Positions 11,064 through 21,242 of a stretch of DNA of 64,000 bases are shown piece by piece. Source of the stretch: Sphaerosporella brunnea (Eukaryota; Ascomycota; Pezizomycetes; Pezizales; Pyronemataceae); contig VXIS01000214.1 of NCBI GenBank assembly GCA_008704415.1, positions 1 to 64,000 of the forward strand, read 5' to 3'. Numbering within the stretch: the first letter of the stretch is position 1; each line of letters starts with the position of its first letter. The notes under the pieces are model-generated. The model made no database searches. It was not told the DNA's origin and was given only the letters and a program-made list of their open reading frames with translations. The translations under genes were made by a program, and so were the position numbers.

Positions 11064-11445
11064 GCCGAAAATACAACAATATTCTATCGAATTCCGTGAT
11101 TGCGAAAGCTCAAAGAAAAGGCCGCCCACACGTCGTCTTCAACCCCCACCGCAACACACTCACACCGAAAAATCACCATAGCCGCACGGTCCCAGGCTGC
11201 TCCCTCTTCAACGGAAGATGAAATCGAGGCCTTGTACAAGAAGATGGCGGGTAGTTGGGGTAATTGCTACTTGATATCTGTTTGTCGGTGTAAACTGACC
11301 GGGAGGACTAGACACGCACTACAGAGCTGCCGGCGCGCGATGGTCACAGTGCGCGCGAGGTTAGATCAGTACATGGCGAAACCAGAACCAGAATCTGACC
11401 CTGACATTGATCCTCGTATACCCGGGCCGGCTTGGGCATCAAAAA
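11064..11445. other. intergenic, no gene recognised
   Basis: A plus-strand frame is open here (11100-11744), but it runs into the GAGCTCG repeat and has no recognisable motif or splice structure. Confidence 0.35.
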
Positions 11446-11577
11446 TAGTATGGCAGCTCGAGCTTTGGCTCGAGCTTTGCAGGCTCGGCTCGACTCCACG
11501 AGCCTGGCACTCGGTCGAGCCGAGTCAGCTCGAACGCACCCCTGGGCTCGACTCGAGCCGGCTCGTGTCCATCACTA
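11446..11577. repeat. GAGCTCG-rich hAT-like mini-element
   Basis: A 130-base block rich in GCTCGAG and GAGCCGGCTCG words ends in CTCGTGTCCATCACTA. This terminus matches, in reverse, AGTGATGGACACGAGCC at 47569 and the right end of the element at 26492. It appears to be a very short member of the hAT-like family or a solo end. No target duplication could be confirmed. Confidence 0.5.
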
Positions 11578-12103
11578 GGTCAACAAGGTCTTCGCTCCAG
11601 TGCGATTGGAGAAATCCATGGTGTCAGCCACTGTGCAGTTCGGCTTTAACTCGCAATGGTTCGGCAGGTTCTCGATACCAAACCGCGTGTTCGTCAAGCG
11701 GCTTTGCGGGGTCGCCATTTGGTAACTCAATAAACTGTTTTTGATGTGACATCCTTTGAGCGATGCTAAGTTAATACCACGTGAATATTTCTAATCTTAA
11801 ACGGCATGGAAATAAGATAATGACAAAGGCTGCGTGGTCCGACACAAGGGCTGACCTTCAAGAACTGACAGAGTCGCGGGGTTCACGTTTGTCCGACGCT
11901 GCCGTGTCATAGCTGCGACCGACAGCTATCCCAAGACAAAAGGCCAACGAGATTGCAAGCGGAATGTTTAGACGTAAGCATAAAACGAAGATGCGAAATA
12001 TTTGCGCTATTATAACAACAATATCCCCCCATTTTCAACTGGTTTCTGTTAGCTATGTTGACGGGCCGGCAATAACAACCACAACATTGTATCCAACTCC
12101 ACC

Positions 12104-12331
12104 TGGAACAAGCTGCTCCTCCAGGCCCAACTACACGGCGTGTCAGTATCTCTCCTTCAGCTTAGTATGGAATGTGGCTCCTACCTTCTGGATTTTCGGT
12201 CCAAGCTGCAGTCGGTTGCCGTCCGCATCGTCGAAGTGGATAGACTCTGGGGTGACTGCCAGCTGCGAGGCCAAAATTGGCACGAGGTCGCTCAACCTGT
12301 GGTCGGCCCACGCGCAGATCATCGTGTGTGA
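12104..12331 (+). CDS. possible gene fragment, unknown product
   Basis: One frame reads NKLLLQAQLHGVSVSLLQLS and continues SYLLDFRSKLQSVAVRIVEV to a TGA at 12329. It looks amphipathic-helical with reasonable codon use. There is no upstream ATG in frame without an intron, and no paralogue in the window. It may be an isolated exon or a chance frame. Confidence 0.3.
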   Translation, partial: WNKLLLQAQLHGVSVSLLQLSMECGSYLLDFRSKLQSVAVRIVEVDRLWGDCQLRGQNWHEVAQPVVGPRADHRV

Positions 12332-12545
12332 AGGGGCATGGGCTGGATGCAGTCAGCATGGCGAAACGGTTAGGAGTGAGCCGCTTGCTTACGGAGGCCT
12401 GTAATGCCGATGTTGAGGGTTACGAACGGCAATAGATCGGGGGATGGCGGGGGAGTAGGAGGAGTGTACATCGAAGATTTATGTGTTGTGATGTGGAATG
12501 AGAGATGGAGGATAGCTTGTGATGGAGCGGTCGTTTATATAGTAG

Positions 12546-12884
12546 CTATTGGGGTGCAAATACTCCTGGGGTGCAAGTAGTATGGGTGAAAAGCTTCAAG
12601 AGAGCGAAGTCATTGATTGAAAGCCACTGGTGAATTTGCAATGCGTATTTTTCGGGTAGGAGTCCAATAGATCCAGGCTGGTCAGTAGACAACCCCAAAT
12701 AGCCCGGGTTGGCCGGCTGGCTGGCTATCTTGGGATCCACGCGATTGACAATCCTGAACAGATCAAGTTGAAGAGGGGAGTTCACAGTGCCGCTGGGATC
12801 CGCCAATATAAGTTCGACATGCACTTTTCGGAGATGTTTGCAGCGGCTGCCACCAGACGTGAGGCCACAGCTAGTGTTCCACAC
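12546..12884 (-). CDS. possible gene fragment, unknown product
   Basis: A 112-codon minus-strand frame includes VHVELILADPSGTVNSPLQ, VDPKIASQPANPGYLGLS and LPEKYALQIHQWLSINDFAL, which look protein-like rather than random. No domain, splice site or neighbour supports a function. The surroundings (GAGCTCG words near 12895-12990) are repeat-like. Confidence 0.3.
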   Translation of the reverse strand: MWNTSCGLTSGGSRCKHLRKVHVELILADPSGTVNSPLQLDLFRIVNRVDPKIASQPANPGYLGLSTDQPGSIGLLPEKYALQIHQWLSINDFALLKLFTHTTCTPGVFAPQ

Positions 12885-13085
12885 GATCCGAGCCAGCTCG
12901 AGCTATATACTCGAGATGACAAGGCGAGCCGATTCGATCATTCGTCCCCTACTACCCTGACCTGAGGTTGGACGATCGGCTCGCGCCAGCTTGAATTTGC
13001 AGTGTGATGGGTTATTCTGATGGCAAGGGTTGATGGGCATAAAGGTCATAGCGAGTGTTGTAGAATTAAAAATAAAATGACTGCA

Positions 13086-13605
13086 TCATCGTTGGAGCAA
13101 GAAAAATCTTGCACGCAGGACGTTTCTTTTGTGAACAGCATTAAGGTCTTCCACTGGCAGGGCGGTTCTCGTTAAGAACAACTCGAGTTCTTGTTGAGAT
13201 ACCTCGCCCGCAGTCCATTCCGACGAGGCGCCGTCCTTGTACCATGTTCGATCATGGCACAAATCCACCCCGCCCTCCACTTCGCCGGCTGCTGCAATAT
13301 CCTGAACTCCTTTTGAGATGTCTCCGAAGCCCTCTAGGTCCCAGAACAGACCATTCTTTCCACGGAAAACGTCTTCCAGAGAGATCAATGCCCAGTCTTC
13401 CCACCATCCCTGTGGGTCGCAGCCAATTTTCCCCGTCATCACGGTTCCGCAAGGGGTTTTGGCGACCACAACTAGCGACTTCGCCTTGACGGAGTCTAGA
13501 AACCCGTAATTTTGAAGTTCCAAGAGAGCCCGTGCAACATCAAGCCTCCCCGGCGTGGTGAAGTTAGCCACAGGAACTATGGTAAAGCTGTCGTTGAAGG
13601 GCCCA
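13086..13605 (-). CDS. hypothetical protein, start not resolved
   Basis: A frame of 161 codons from a GTG at 13571 stays open upstream to at least 13605, adding NDSFTIVPV before ANFTTPGRLDVARALLEL. It continues VKAKSLVVVAKTPCGTVMTG, DPQGWWEDWALISLEDVF and GLFWDLEGFGDISKG, and ends ARFFLLQR. The composition (W, F, G and acidic residues, conserved-looking turns) is protein-like. No upstream ATG is in frame, so a 5' exon may be missing. It sits downstream of, and in the same direction as, the kinesin-like pseudogene, about 480 bases away. No family is recognised. Confidence 0.45.
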
Positions 13606-14084
13606 TCCGTCCGCGCTCCGTGGCGCCTAGACCCTCTTCAGTGGCGTGAAAAGGCCGAGGCGACGGCTGCTGTCTAGCAGTATGCCGTAGGGCCGGTGTT
13701 GCTAATAGCCAGCTCGAAAAGCGCCCCTCATTTCTCCTCGTCCTCCTGTCCCCAATCCCAACCGCTGCTGCTCGCCCCAACAGCTCCCCCCTCCCCGCTG
13801 CTGCTCCTCCTCGTTAGTCCACCGGCCCCCAACCATTGCTTCCTATTCCCGTCGCTGATCCTCCATGCGGGTCCTGCTCCTGTAGGTCGTCACCAGTAAG
13901 ATCATAGGATGGACGCGGTTTTTGACCAACCATCAAACAAACTGAATGATGTGACAACTTACAGCCAAAGAAACAAAAGGACCGCCCTGCATATGGCAAA
14001 AACCAAGAGCCCTGAATATGTTGTCAATTCTGGAGGATGGCGTCTGGGACGAACCACTAAACAACACGAGACGAAATAATGCCG

Positions 14085-15790
14085 CTAGGCCTGCTCGGCA
14101 CGCTGCCTCTCGAATCGACTCTGCACAGACCTAAGAGCTTTTGGGTGGATGAAATCCGTGTCGCGTAACACCGTCGCGACAAGGACACGAACTCCGTGGA
14201 TTCTCAAGGGTTTCGAGAAGAACTGCACCGCTGGGTTGCGCGAGTAACTGGAGGGGGCCTTCCCGGTATTGCGGAAATCATTGAGTGTGGCCAACACCTT
14301 CATATTGGTGGTGTTGATCATCCTCGTTTCCTGGGGACGATCTCCGACCTCTCCACCGCCTGGCATGTCGATCAAGAGAAGACCGTCCATGCGATAGGCA
14401 ACCACAGCGCGTGAGGAACTCTGGCTAGCAGCAGTCTTCGCAGTCCTGGACCATTTGCCAACGACGTCAAGCAGTCGCTTCGTCAGCTCCACCGTGCGGG
14501 CTTTGTCATCTCGTCTTGGAATAGTACGGGTGGCCGCTCCACCTTCGATCGAAGTAATGGAGATTTGTGCTCCTTCTAACGGTTCAAGTAGTTTGCGCGT
14601 GAGCCACGTCTTTCCGCTTCCGGACTGGCCACGGAGAAACAGCACCAGAGGGTGCTTTGCATCCCGGTCGGCGAGCAAGCTCGCCATCCTTGGGGCAAGT
14701 TCCGAAGCGGCCCAAACATCGTCGAATTTGGAGACCGCCGTCGCAACGTAGGTAGTCTCGGTCGATCCTGCAGTTGGAGTTGCCGTTCGCGGTCTTCCTC
14801 ATCTCTCTGCTGGCGAACCAGCATCTTGATGTATTCACGGTCGGGGGGCGCGGGCTAGAGAATGATCCGTACTTTCGGCTCGTTTGGCATTGAGGCATGA
14901 GCACCCATCGCTGGGAGCGTGCCATACCTCGAGGCCGAAACCTGAACTGCTCCTCGGCCTCCTTGCCCACGAGTTCGTCCTCAGCAGGCAAATCGGCGAA
15001 ATCATTGCCATGCTCGACAACGTCAGCCCGAGGCTCCTCACCGTGATGCTTCGCACGCTCGCTTTGCCTAGCCAAGGAACTCTTGGCCAGCTTCAGCGTT
15101 TTCCACCAATCGGTGAAGCTCGCGCCAATCTTCAAGCGCTGCTTGCAGCCGCACTGAAGCAAGCCGGTACCCTTCGTGACATACTCGGCTGCCATCACGT
15201 AGTCCATGTGCTGGAAACACAGGTACATGTGGTGCGCCTGTTCGTTTGGGACCGAAAAAATGCTCTAAACGTGGTGAACCAACGCACTTCCATCGCCGAT
15301 TGACTGGAATACCATTCCTTGCGAAAGACTGGGCACCAGCATGATTGCCTTGAACCGCGGCATCAGGTGGCGGATCTTTCTTGGGCGCGCGGGGCAACGT
15401 TTGGTCTAAGACCGCCACAAACTGTTTGATGCGGGCCTGAGCGGGCCTTGCTTTGTCTTCGTTCTTGGATGCCACGGTTGTGTCTTCTAATTCTTCGATG
15501 GTATCCCTCATCTGGGCACGATATTTTTTCCCGTTCACGACAGCGTGCTGAAGGTCATGGTATGACTCATGCTATGCCGCAATGGATTCGTTGTTCATTT
15601 GCACCTTTTAGTCCTCAGGCTCCTGCTGCCTTGTGGCATACTGATCCATCGCCCGCTAGACGTCAGCGATCAGCTTGCATATACTTGGCAGCCCGCCGGT
15701 CGCGTGCCGAGTCGGAGCTGCACAGGCTCTGCTCGACACAGACGACGGTCTGCAACACATTGTTGGGAACCTTGTCGGCTGATGGCGGCG
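14085..15790 (-). pseudogene. gene with degenerate kinesin-like P-loop domain
   Basis: The C-terminal frame (about 14750-14085) has LVLFLRGQSGSGKTWL (P-loop), SQSSSRAVV (like switch I N-x-x-SSRSH), LLLIDMPGGGE (like switch II DLAGSE) and TRMINTTNMKVLATLNDF (like E-x-x-x-IN-x-SL-x-x-L). A final VLVATVLRDTDF follows (like the MIATVSPA strand). Order and spacing match a kinesin motor core lacking its N-terminal lobe. Upstream exons read VPNNVLQTVVCVEQSLCSS, then YATRQQEPED, a TAA, KVQMNNESIAA, a TAG, and HESYHDLQHAVVNGKK in one frame, followed by MYLCFQHMDYVMAAEYVTKG after a possible intron near 15240-15290. Two stops at likely glutamine codons and frame changes indicate a pseudogene. Motor activity is not implied. 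Confidence 0.5.
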
Positions 15791-15849
15791 TTTGCCTTGC
15801 AGAGAGTTTGATATACAACTGTTTGTTGTAGGATTGTTGATATAGTATG

Positions 15850-16171
15850 TTGTGCGGAGTTTTAGGGTGCTGTCAGGCAGTAACGCTATCGCGCGATGAC
15901 CCACTGCCCAGCACTCGGACACGGTCAGTCACTCAGCCTTGGAGCCACTGAGAGGGTTGTTCGAGATGGTTCTGGCGGCGCGGCCGGCGGTGCTCTACAG
16001 TGATATATGAGAGTGCTCATGTTCTTCCCTTCTCCATTCCGTCACGATACATCGTCCACTGTGCACACGATGTATCCTCCCATCTACGGTTTGAAGGGCA
16101 AAGTCCCCCTCGGACTGTGTCGCGGGTGGTGCGGTATTCCCTCCTGCGCATTGGCATCTCTAAAGTACGCC
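15850..16171. other. intergenic, no gene recognised
   Basis: No supported feature between the kinesin-like pseudogene and the ORF interrupted by the LTR. Confidence 0.35.
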
Positions 16172-17072
16172 CTAATAGTGGAGCAGCTGCCGGCGTCGCT
16201 GCGACCCGCACTGTAAGATTCTTACACTTACTATGATTTCTTTCTTACGTATTTCCTTACTAAAGATAAAACTACGTTCACAGTAACGACGGTATGATGT
16301 CAGTATTCTACGAGTTTCTTCACCTTTCTTTACTACGTCATTTTGACACCTTCTAGTCTTCGCAAGGCAGACTTTGTAGGTCTTATGACCATTCTTTCCT
16401 TGTTTACGAATTTGCGACGAGACTGTTATGACATCATGTATTTGGCATCGTTGGCTATAAAAGCTGCGAGCTTTTCCTACATTCACTCGCTTCTCTTCTT
16501 TCAATACAGCCTTTCGAGCAATCCAGATTGTATCGACTATCTATCAATAAATACTGACTTGATCAGTGACCTGTTTTCGAGTATCCTCTTGGTATTTATC
16601 AAGTCTGATACACAGAAGATTCTGAGTTTATTTGCATCTGTGAAATAGCGGATCTTATAATGTCACGAAAAGGTTACACGCACCGTTTGACCGGTTCCGA
16701 CATCGAGGCAACATTTTTGCCATCAAACGCCGCACTGAGGACGTCATAAAAGCGACGACGTGCCTGCAGAAAGCGGCGCACTGTCTCCGGTTTCTCCCAG
16801 CAAAGAGAGCGGCCACGGAACCAGTGAAGGACGCAACTTACTCTGACGCCTCGTGGCTGTCTTCGCGCACGGACTATTTGTCCGCAGACTGCAGAGGACA
16901 TTGCCGATGCCGAACCCATGGCGGCGAGCTCTGGCGAAGCATACGGTGCAATCGACTCCCCCACGAACAGAGCCAAGCCGGCTGGAAACCAACAATGTAG
17001 TGGTGCAGGCCCTTGATGCATCGAGGCTACTTCACTCGCAAATAGCTGCCGAAAATAGGGCCATGCCCCCAC
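16172..17072 (-). pseudogene. ORF split by a solo LTR
   Basis: The minus-strand frame from 17072 runs through FVGESIAPYASPELAAMGSA, KPETVRRFLQARRRFYDVLS and AAFDGKNVASMSEPVKRC. It then enters the LTR inserted at 16678/16212 and stops after one codon. Removing the LTR and one CGCAC target copy, the same frame continues GSQRRRQLLHY to a TAG at 16174-16172. The match of frame across the insertion supports a formerly continuous coding end. The start is unresolved (GTG at 17072, frame open upstream). No family is recognised. A GTAAGT inside the frame could be a donor site, so the exon structure may differ. Confidence 0.4.
16212..16678 (+). mobile_element. solo LTR, copy 1
   Basis: The 467-base element starts TGTAAGATTC and ends AAAGGTTACA (TG...CA). 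It is flanked by identical 5-base target duplications, CGCAC at 16207-16211 and 16679-16683. Inside are a TATAAAA box at 16456 and an AATAAA signal at 16546, in the order expected for U3-R-U5. No internal retrotransposon sequence flanks it, so it is a solo LTR left by LTR-LTR recombination. Three relatives lie at 49661, 51300 and 61871. Short open frames inside it are not genes. Confidence 0.88.
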
Positions 17073-17549
17073 GGGAGAGCACGCAGTTGTTCACCGACAT
17101 CGAGTCAAAGCAACCCATCCGCGTTGCTTCTAGATCGCCCCATCGAGCTCGTATCTGCGACAGGCGCATCCGCCAGTTGAACAGCCACTCGGCCAGCCCA
17201 GAGGATATCAACCAAGTTTTGCACGGAAGAAGGTGTGGCTCCACCTTGTGTGCCTACATTAGGCGATGTATGTGGTCGAAATTTGAATTTAGCATTGAAA
17301 TGCATCAACCTGTGCGGGCCGTTTGATGTTTTGTCGGCGGTTTGTTGGTAATCATGTTTATACTTTGCAGGCGACTGATTCCTAACTGCAGACCCCAAAT
17401 CCGTCCCTGCCGGATTCTGTGCGCCCCTGCTTGACGTGAAGCGCTGTTTGAATGTTGAATAACCTGCGATGAGATGATAGCAACGAGGTATTAAGCCGCT
17501 GATCCTGGCAGCGTCGATGTTGGACCGCCGCATGCAGGGCATATGTGAC

Positions 17550-18340
17550 TGCCAACACCATTGTCAAACGACCCACCAATGACGCCAATAAAAGCTACCA
17601 ATAGTACCCTCACAGTTCAGGAGCGCGTGTTTCTGCCGGCCCTTCTGACTGGTGATACATACTGGACGGCGTTTGCCACTCGAACCACAGCTGCCTACCT
17701 ACCGAGCTGGGGTGGATAGTGCTGGGGGTATGTGCTGCATAGGAATCTCCGGCAGGCAGCAGGGCTTCTCCCTTCAAGGGTCTGCTGCCAGGGAAAAGAA
17801 TGATACTTGGGTAAAAATTCTGACATCTGATGCATCGCATTCACCACTGAGCGTGTAAAAAACTCACAGTTTCCTGTTGATGTTATCTCTGTTTGGTCAT
17901 TGTCCTCACCTTGAGCGACTACGCTGGGGGCCGTCCCGTCAATGATAGGAAGGACAATACTTTACTCTGTTATCTAGCGGTGGAACGCCAACAGAGGTAC
18001 CTGCTTCGCGTCACTTTCGTCAAAATTCTAGAGAGGAGATGCCGGGGGGGAAGGCTATGAGAACGGGCAGGGAGGTTATGGAGCCGGTGGGGAGAGTTCT
18101 GAGGCCGAGGGTGGCCGGCAGGCGTTGCGGTTATCGGTCAAACTCTTTGTCACGCCAGGTTTCTGGACTATCGGAACGTGGTTTTTACAGAACTTTTCTT
18201 TCTATTCACGCTGGATCGCTCGCTTTGATAGAAAAAGGTTTCTATTCGGCCATTCTGTTTTTTTGTGCGGCCTACATGAACACACGGTTGTATTCCCTGT
18301 AGAACCTGCTCCGACATCTCTATCGTCCTTCTATCCCATC
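17550..18340. other. intergenic, no gene recognised
   Basis: Only short uncharacteristic frames. It contains the 3' flank of the F-box-like gene on the minus strand. No repeat shared with the rest of the window was seen. Confidence 0.4.
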
Positions 18341-20140
18341 CTACCCGTGCCTCTCATTCTCGAGGAGCCTGGCATAGGCGGCTGCCTCGGTCTCTGGCCA
18401 CCAGGGGCTGGGCTCTAGCCACCAGGGGCTGGGCTCCAAAACATAATCATCACTCTCGGTAGGTCCCCAAGTGAATGATCGCTCGATCTTTGCCCCTGCC
18501 CATATGGGTGTGGAGATCACTGGGCGCAATGGGCTGCGTCGCGCCAGGAAGATCCTCGTTCGCTCCCGCTCGTGTTCTTCCGTGTGACTTTTCATGCAGT
18601 CGGGGTGTAGAAACCCAAGCTGTTCCAGGGCATGCAGCAGCGGCACCCCGTTTTTTCGCTCGTGACAGGCATGCACACCCGCATCGTCCGCATGCATCTT
18701 CTCCACCAGTTCAATAGCAGGCGACAGGGTTCCGGTTTCGAGGATATCATCGATAACGGCGTTCCACAGCCCGCCGGGTGTACCTGGCGGGAATAGCTTC
18801 GCCCGGCCGTCGTCCTCGACAAAGCCGTTCCACAAGTCGGCGCAGAGGTCTCCATCTTCGCTCCAGAACCCACCTTCCATAATGTCGTCAGAGATCACAG
18901 GTGCGGGGCATGGGGGGCCGAGATGAGAAAATACAAGCTCGACCTTTTCCGGGTCCCGGAATCTGACTGCCCACATCAAGGTCTTTCCGCGCGCCGACAA
19001 GGAAAACGTAATTCTGTCCAGTAGGACCTGGAGAAATGCCGTCGGCAAATCCCACATGCTGCGAGTTCCGCCACTGTTGGCGATTCCTTGATGGATGACC
19101 TTTACGCCTAGGAGTAAGCTCCAGAACCAGCCCCAGGTCTCTATGGCCGCAGTGTGCACTGGCCCTTGAAAACAATCTTCGACATCCGCGGGCATCAGAT
19201 GAGGTACAGAGGGTTCAGGTGCCTCGAGCCGGACGAAATAGAGGGCGCGGCACTTCCACGTCCATTCTCCGGTCTCTTCGATGTTGATCCAATCGCGCTC
19301 CGGGTTCCGCATGGGGTCGGCAATGAACCCCGGCATTGCAAAAATGAACTCTGCCAATGTCTCCAACGGGCAAGGCTGCGGATAGTCGATTTGGTCAAGC
19401 CGTTCATCGAGGACGTCCAATACCGCCGCCAGGCATGAAGCGGCCCGCCCCTGCCAGCCCTTGGGAAGCGGGCCAGCACAGTCCCAGTGATCCCATAACA
19501 CCTGACTCCGCTGGAATGCTCGCACCAGTATCGTCAAAAGAGAGATGCATTGACCGCGCCACCCGATTTTCTGCCGTCCCTGCACCGCTTTGGCCAAGTT
19601 CTCTTGATCCATTCCCTTGGCCATTACCACCGCCGACTCACTGTGGCCCGCCAGGATTGCATATACAAGCTGCATGCAAAGCCTGCTTGCACCTCCTGCG
19701 AATTTGAGAAGAAGTTGGAGTTGTCCGACAGCATTGCGCTTGATGCATTCTCTCACCGCGGGCATGAAGTCGACGTTTTCGACGGGGAGGCGCGTCAGAA
19801 TTCTTCCCAGACAAACGACAGGCAGCTGCTGCTGCACCGAAAATAATAGGAGGGCCGGGTAGGACGGTGCCCAGAGGGTACCAACATAGCAGTCCAGTGC
19901 GCGGTTGCCTACCACATCCTCGCCGGCGCTGTACGACAAGGATAGAATCACAGCAATGTGATCTTTTACCAACCAGTCGCCTGTATCTAGGTTTTCGATT
20001 ATCTGAAGATGTAACTCATTCGGTATTCGTATAAATGAGTCTGTCGTTGGCATTCGATTCAGGTGTGAGGGGGGTGCGTGAGTATCCATGGTGCTGTGCT
20101 CTTCTGATTTCGTAGGGCTATCGTCTTTGCTTTTATCCAT
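18341..20140 (-). CDS. F-box-like protein, intact single exon
   Basis: A 599-codon uninterrupted frame. After a polar, charged N-terminus (MDKSKDDSPTKSEEHSTMD), residues about 37-55 read FIRIPNELHLQIIENLDTGD. This fits the P-x-E-h-x-x-x-I-h-x-x-L pattern of fungal F-box-like motifs, which recruit SCF ubiquitin ligases through Skp1. The rest has helical, repeat-like segments (QLQLLLKFAGGASRLCMQLV and similar) reminiscent of the ankyrin-like scaffolds that often follow such motifs, but I cannot assign repeats. The C-terminus has an in-frame duplication of LEPSPWW. The predicted protein is soluble, with no signal peptide. The single-exon structure and complete frame suggest a functional or recently functional gene. 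The substrate is unknown. Confidence 0.8.
   Translation of the reverse strand: MDKSKDDSPTKSEEHSTMDTHAPPSHLNRMPTTDSFIRIPNELHLQIIENLDTGDWLVKDHIAVILSLSYSAGEDVVGNRALDCYVGTLWAPSYPALLLFSVQQQLPVVCLGRILTRLPVENVDFMPAVRECIKRNAVGQLQLLLKFAGGASRLCMQLVYAILAGHSESAVVMAKGMDQENLAKAVQGRQKIGWRGQCISLLTILVRAFQRSQVLWDHWDCAGPLPKGWQGRAASCLAAVLDVLDERLDQIDYPQPCPLETLAEFIFAMPGFIADPMRNPERDWINIEETGEWTWKCRALYFVRLEAPEPSVPHLMPADVEDCFQGPVHTAAIETWGWFWSLLLGVKVIHQGIANSGGTRSMWDLPTAFLQVLLDRITFSLSARGKTLMWAVRFRDPEKVELVFSHLGPPCPAPVISDDIMEGGFWSEDGDLCADLWNGFVEDDGRAKLFPPGTPGGLWNAVIDDILETGTLSPAIELVEKMHADDAGVHACHERKNGVPLLHALEQLGFLHPDCMKSHTEEHERERTRIFLARRSPLRPVISTPIWAGAKIERSFTWGPTESDDYVLEPSPWWLEPSPWWPETEAAAYARLLENERHG
18398..18438. repeat. 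21-base in-frame tandem duplication in the F-box-like gene
   Basis: CCACCAGGGGCTGGGCTCTA occurs twice head to tail, with one or two changes in the second copy. It adds seven residues (LEPSPWW) to the C-terminal region without shifting the frame. Confidence 0.85.
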
Positions 20141-20832
20141 TTCTCTTCGGAGGTCCGGCCGTCGGATTCGGGATGAAATCTCCGGTATAAGATTCGTCCT
20201 TGCTATTTGCTGCTGCGTTTACTGTTTTTCTTGTACGCTGGACGTGTAGGTTGATGTTGAATGGCACTGAATTGCGGGACCTAAAATCTACCGGCGTTCA
20301 AACGCATGGGTTCAAATTAGGGCTCTGCCACGCTGTTGAATTTTGGAAGTGTTAGTGATTAACCCTCAGGGCGCGTTTCGGTATCGACCTTGTATGTGGG
20401 CCAGACGTGAATCTTGACCCATAGATCCACCATTCTGTTTAATGACCTCAGTAGAAACTCCAAAACCAACGTTCCAACCAAAGGTTTCCAAAAGCGTGTT
20501 CGAGCTGCTTCTAATCCAGAACCGCAACTGCAACATCGTGACTGTGCGACCACAGAATAGAACCACAGAGCGCGATCTAAACATTCTGCAAGATCAAAAA
20601 TCATGACAATTGGACAAAATGAAGATTATGCGCAGAAGTGCCACCTGTAGGCTTGCATCATGGGAGCAACTGCCCTCACGAAGTACGGGACTTACGTTAC
20701 CAAATCACAACGCCGTGGAACGACAAAGGTTGTGGACAAGTTTTAACTGTCGATTTATAATACCACTAAAAACTCGGCATTCTTGCCCTCGCTGCCTAGC
20801 GGTTGAATTAGCTCCTGGTGTTGCGGGACATC
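20141..20832. other. intergenic, F-box gene 5' flank
   Basis: This holds the upstream region of the minus-strand F-box-like gene. No clear TATA element close to the start and no other coding region were found. Confidence 0.4.
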
Positions 20833-21242
20833 TCACTGTACAGCCAAGCCGCCCTCCTGCTCCACAGATGACGTTTCATCCTCCAGCTCCACCGCCTGAC
20901 GCGCCCTGTCAGTCCAGTCCCTCACTAGCGCCTCCCACCGCAAGGTCTCGGTGATCGCACGGTGGATGTCGTCGGCCCAGGTCGCCATTACCGCGGAGAT
21001 GCGTGGACTCGTCGTTTCGATGCAGCGCAACACGTGGCCGTATATGCTGGCCGCACGTCTCGCCAGGAAGTCGTAAGTTGGACGATGCCGCATGCGAGCG
21101 GCGCGCGTTCGCATGTTTCCTTCGGCCTTGATCGTGAGAATGAAAAAGGCGACCAGTGCACCTCGATCTCCGCTTGCAGGGCGGAAAACACATCGTCGGC
21201 GGCTGTGAGCACAGCCCGTGCAGTGCTGCTCGGTTCGTTCAT
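20833..21242 (-). pseudogene. small hypothetical gene with a frame change
   Basis: The start MNEPSSTARAVLTAADDVFS and ALQAEIE (21242 downward) is continued in a different frame by AEGNMRTRAARMRHRPTYDF, LARRAASIYGHVLRC, ISAVMATWADDIHRAITETL and an acidic end. Together these make about 130 residues of helical, Ala/Arg-rich protein. The change of frame at about 21140-21165 is a one-base shift. A 35-base GT...AG intron would also restore the frame but would be unusually short. No family is recognised. Confidence 0.45.

Noticed and set aside
16343..16648. Open frames inside the LTRs (also 49860-50093)
   Set aside because: They lie within non-coding LTR sequence with TATA and polyadenylation signals and are not conserved as a frame in the other LTR copies.
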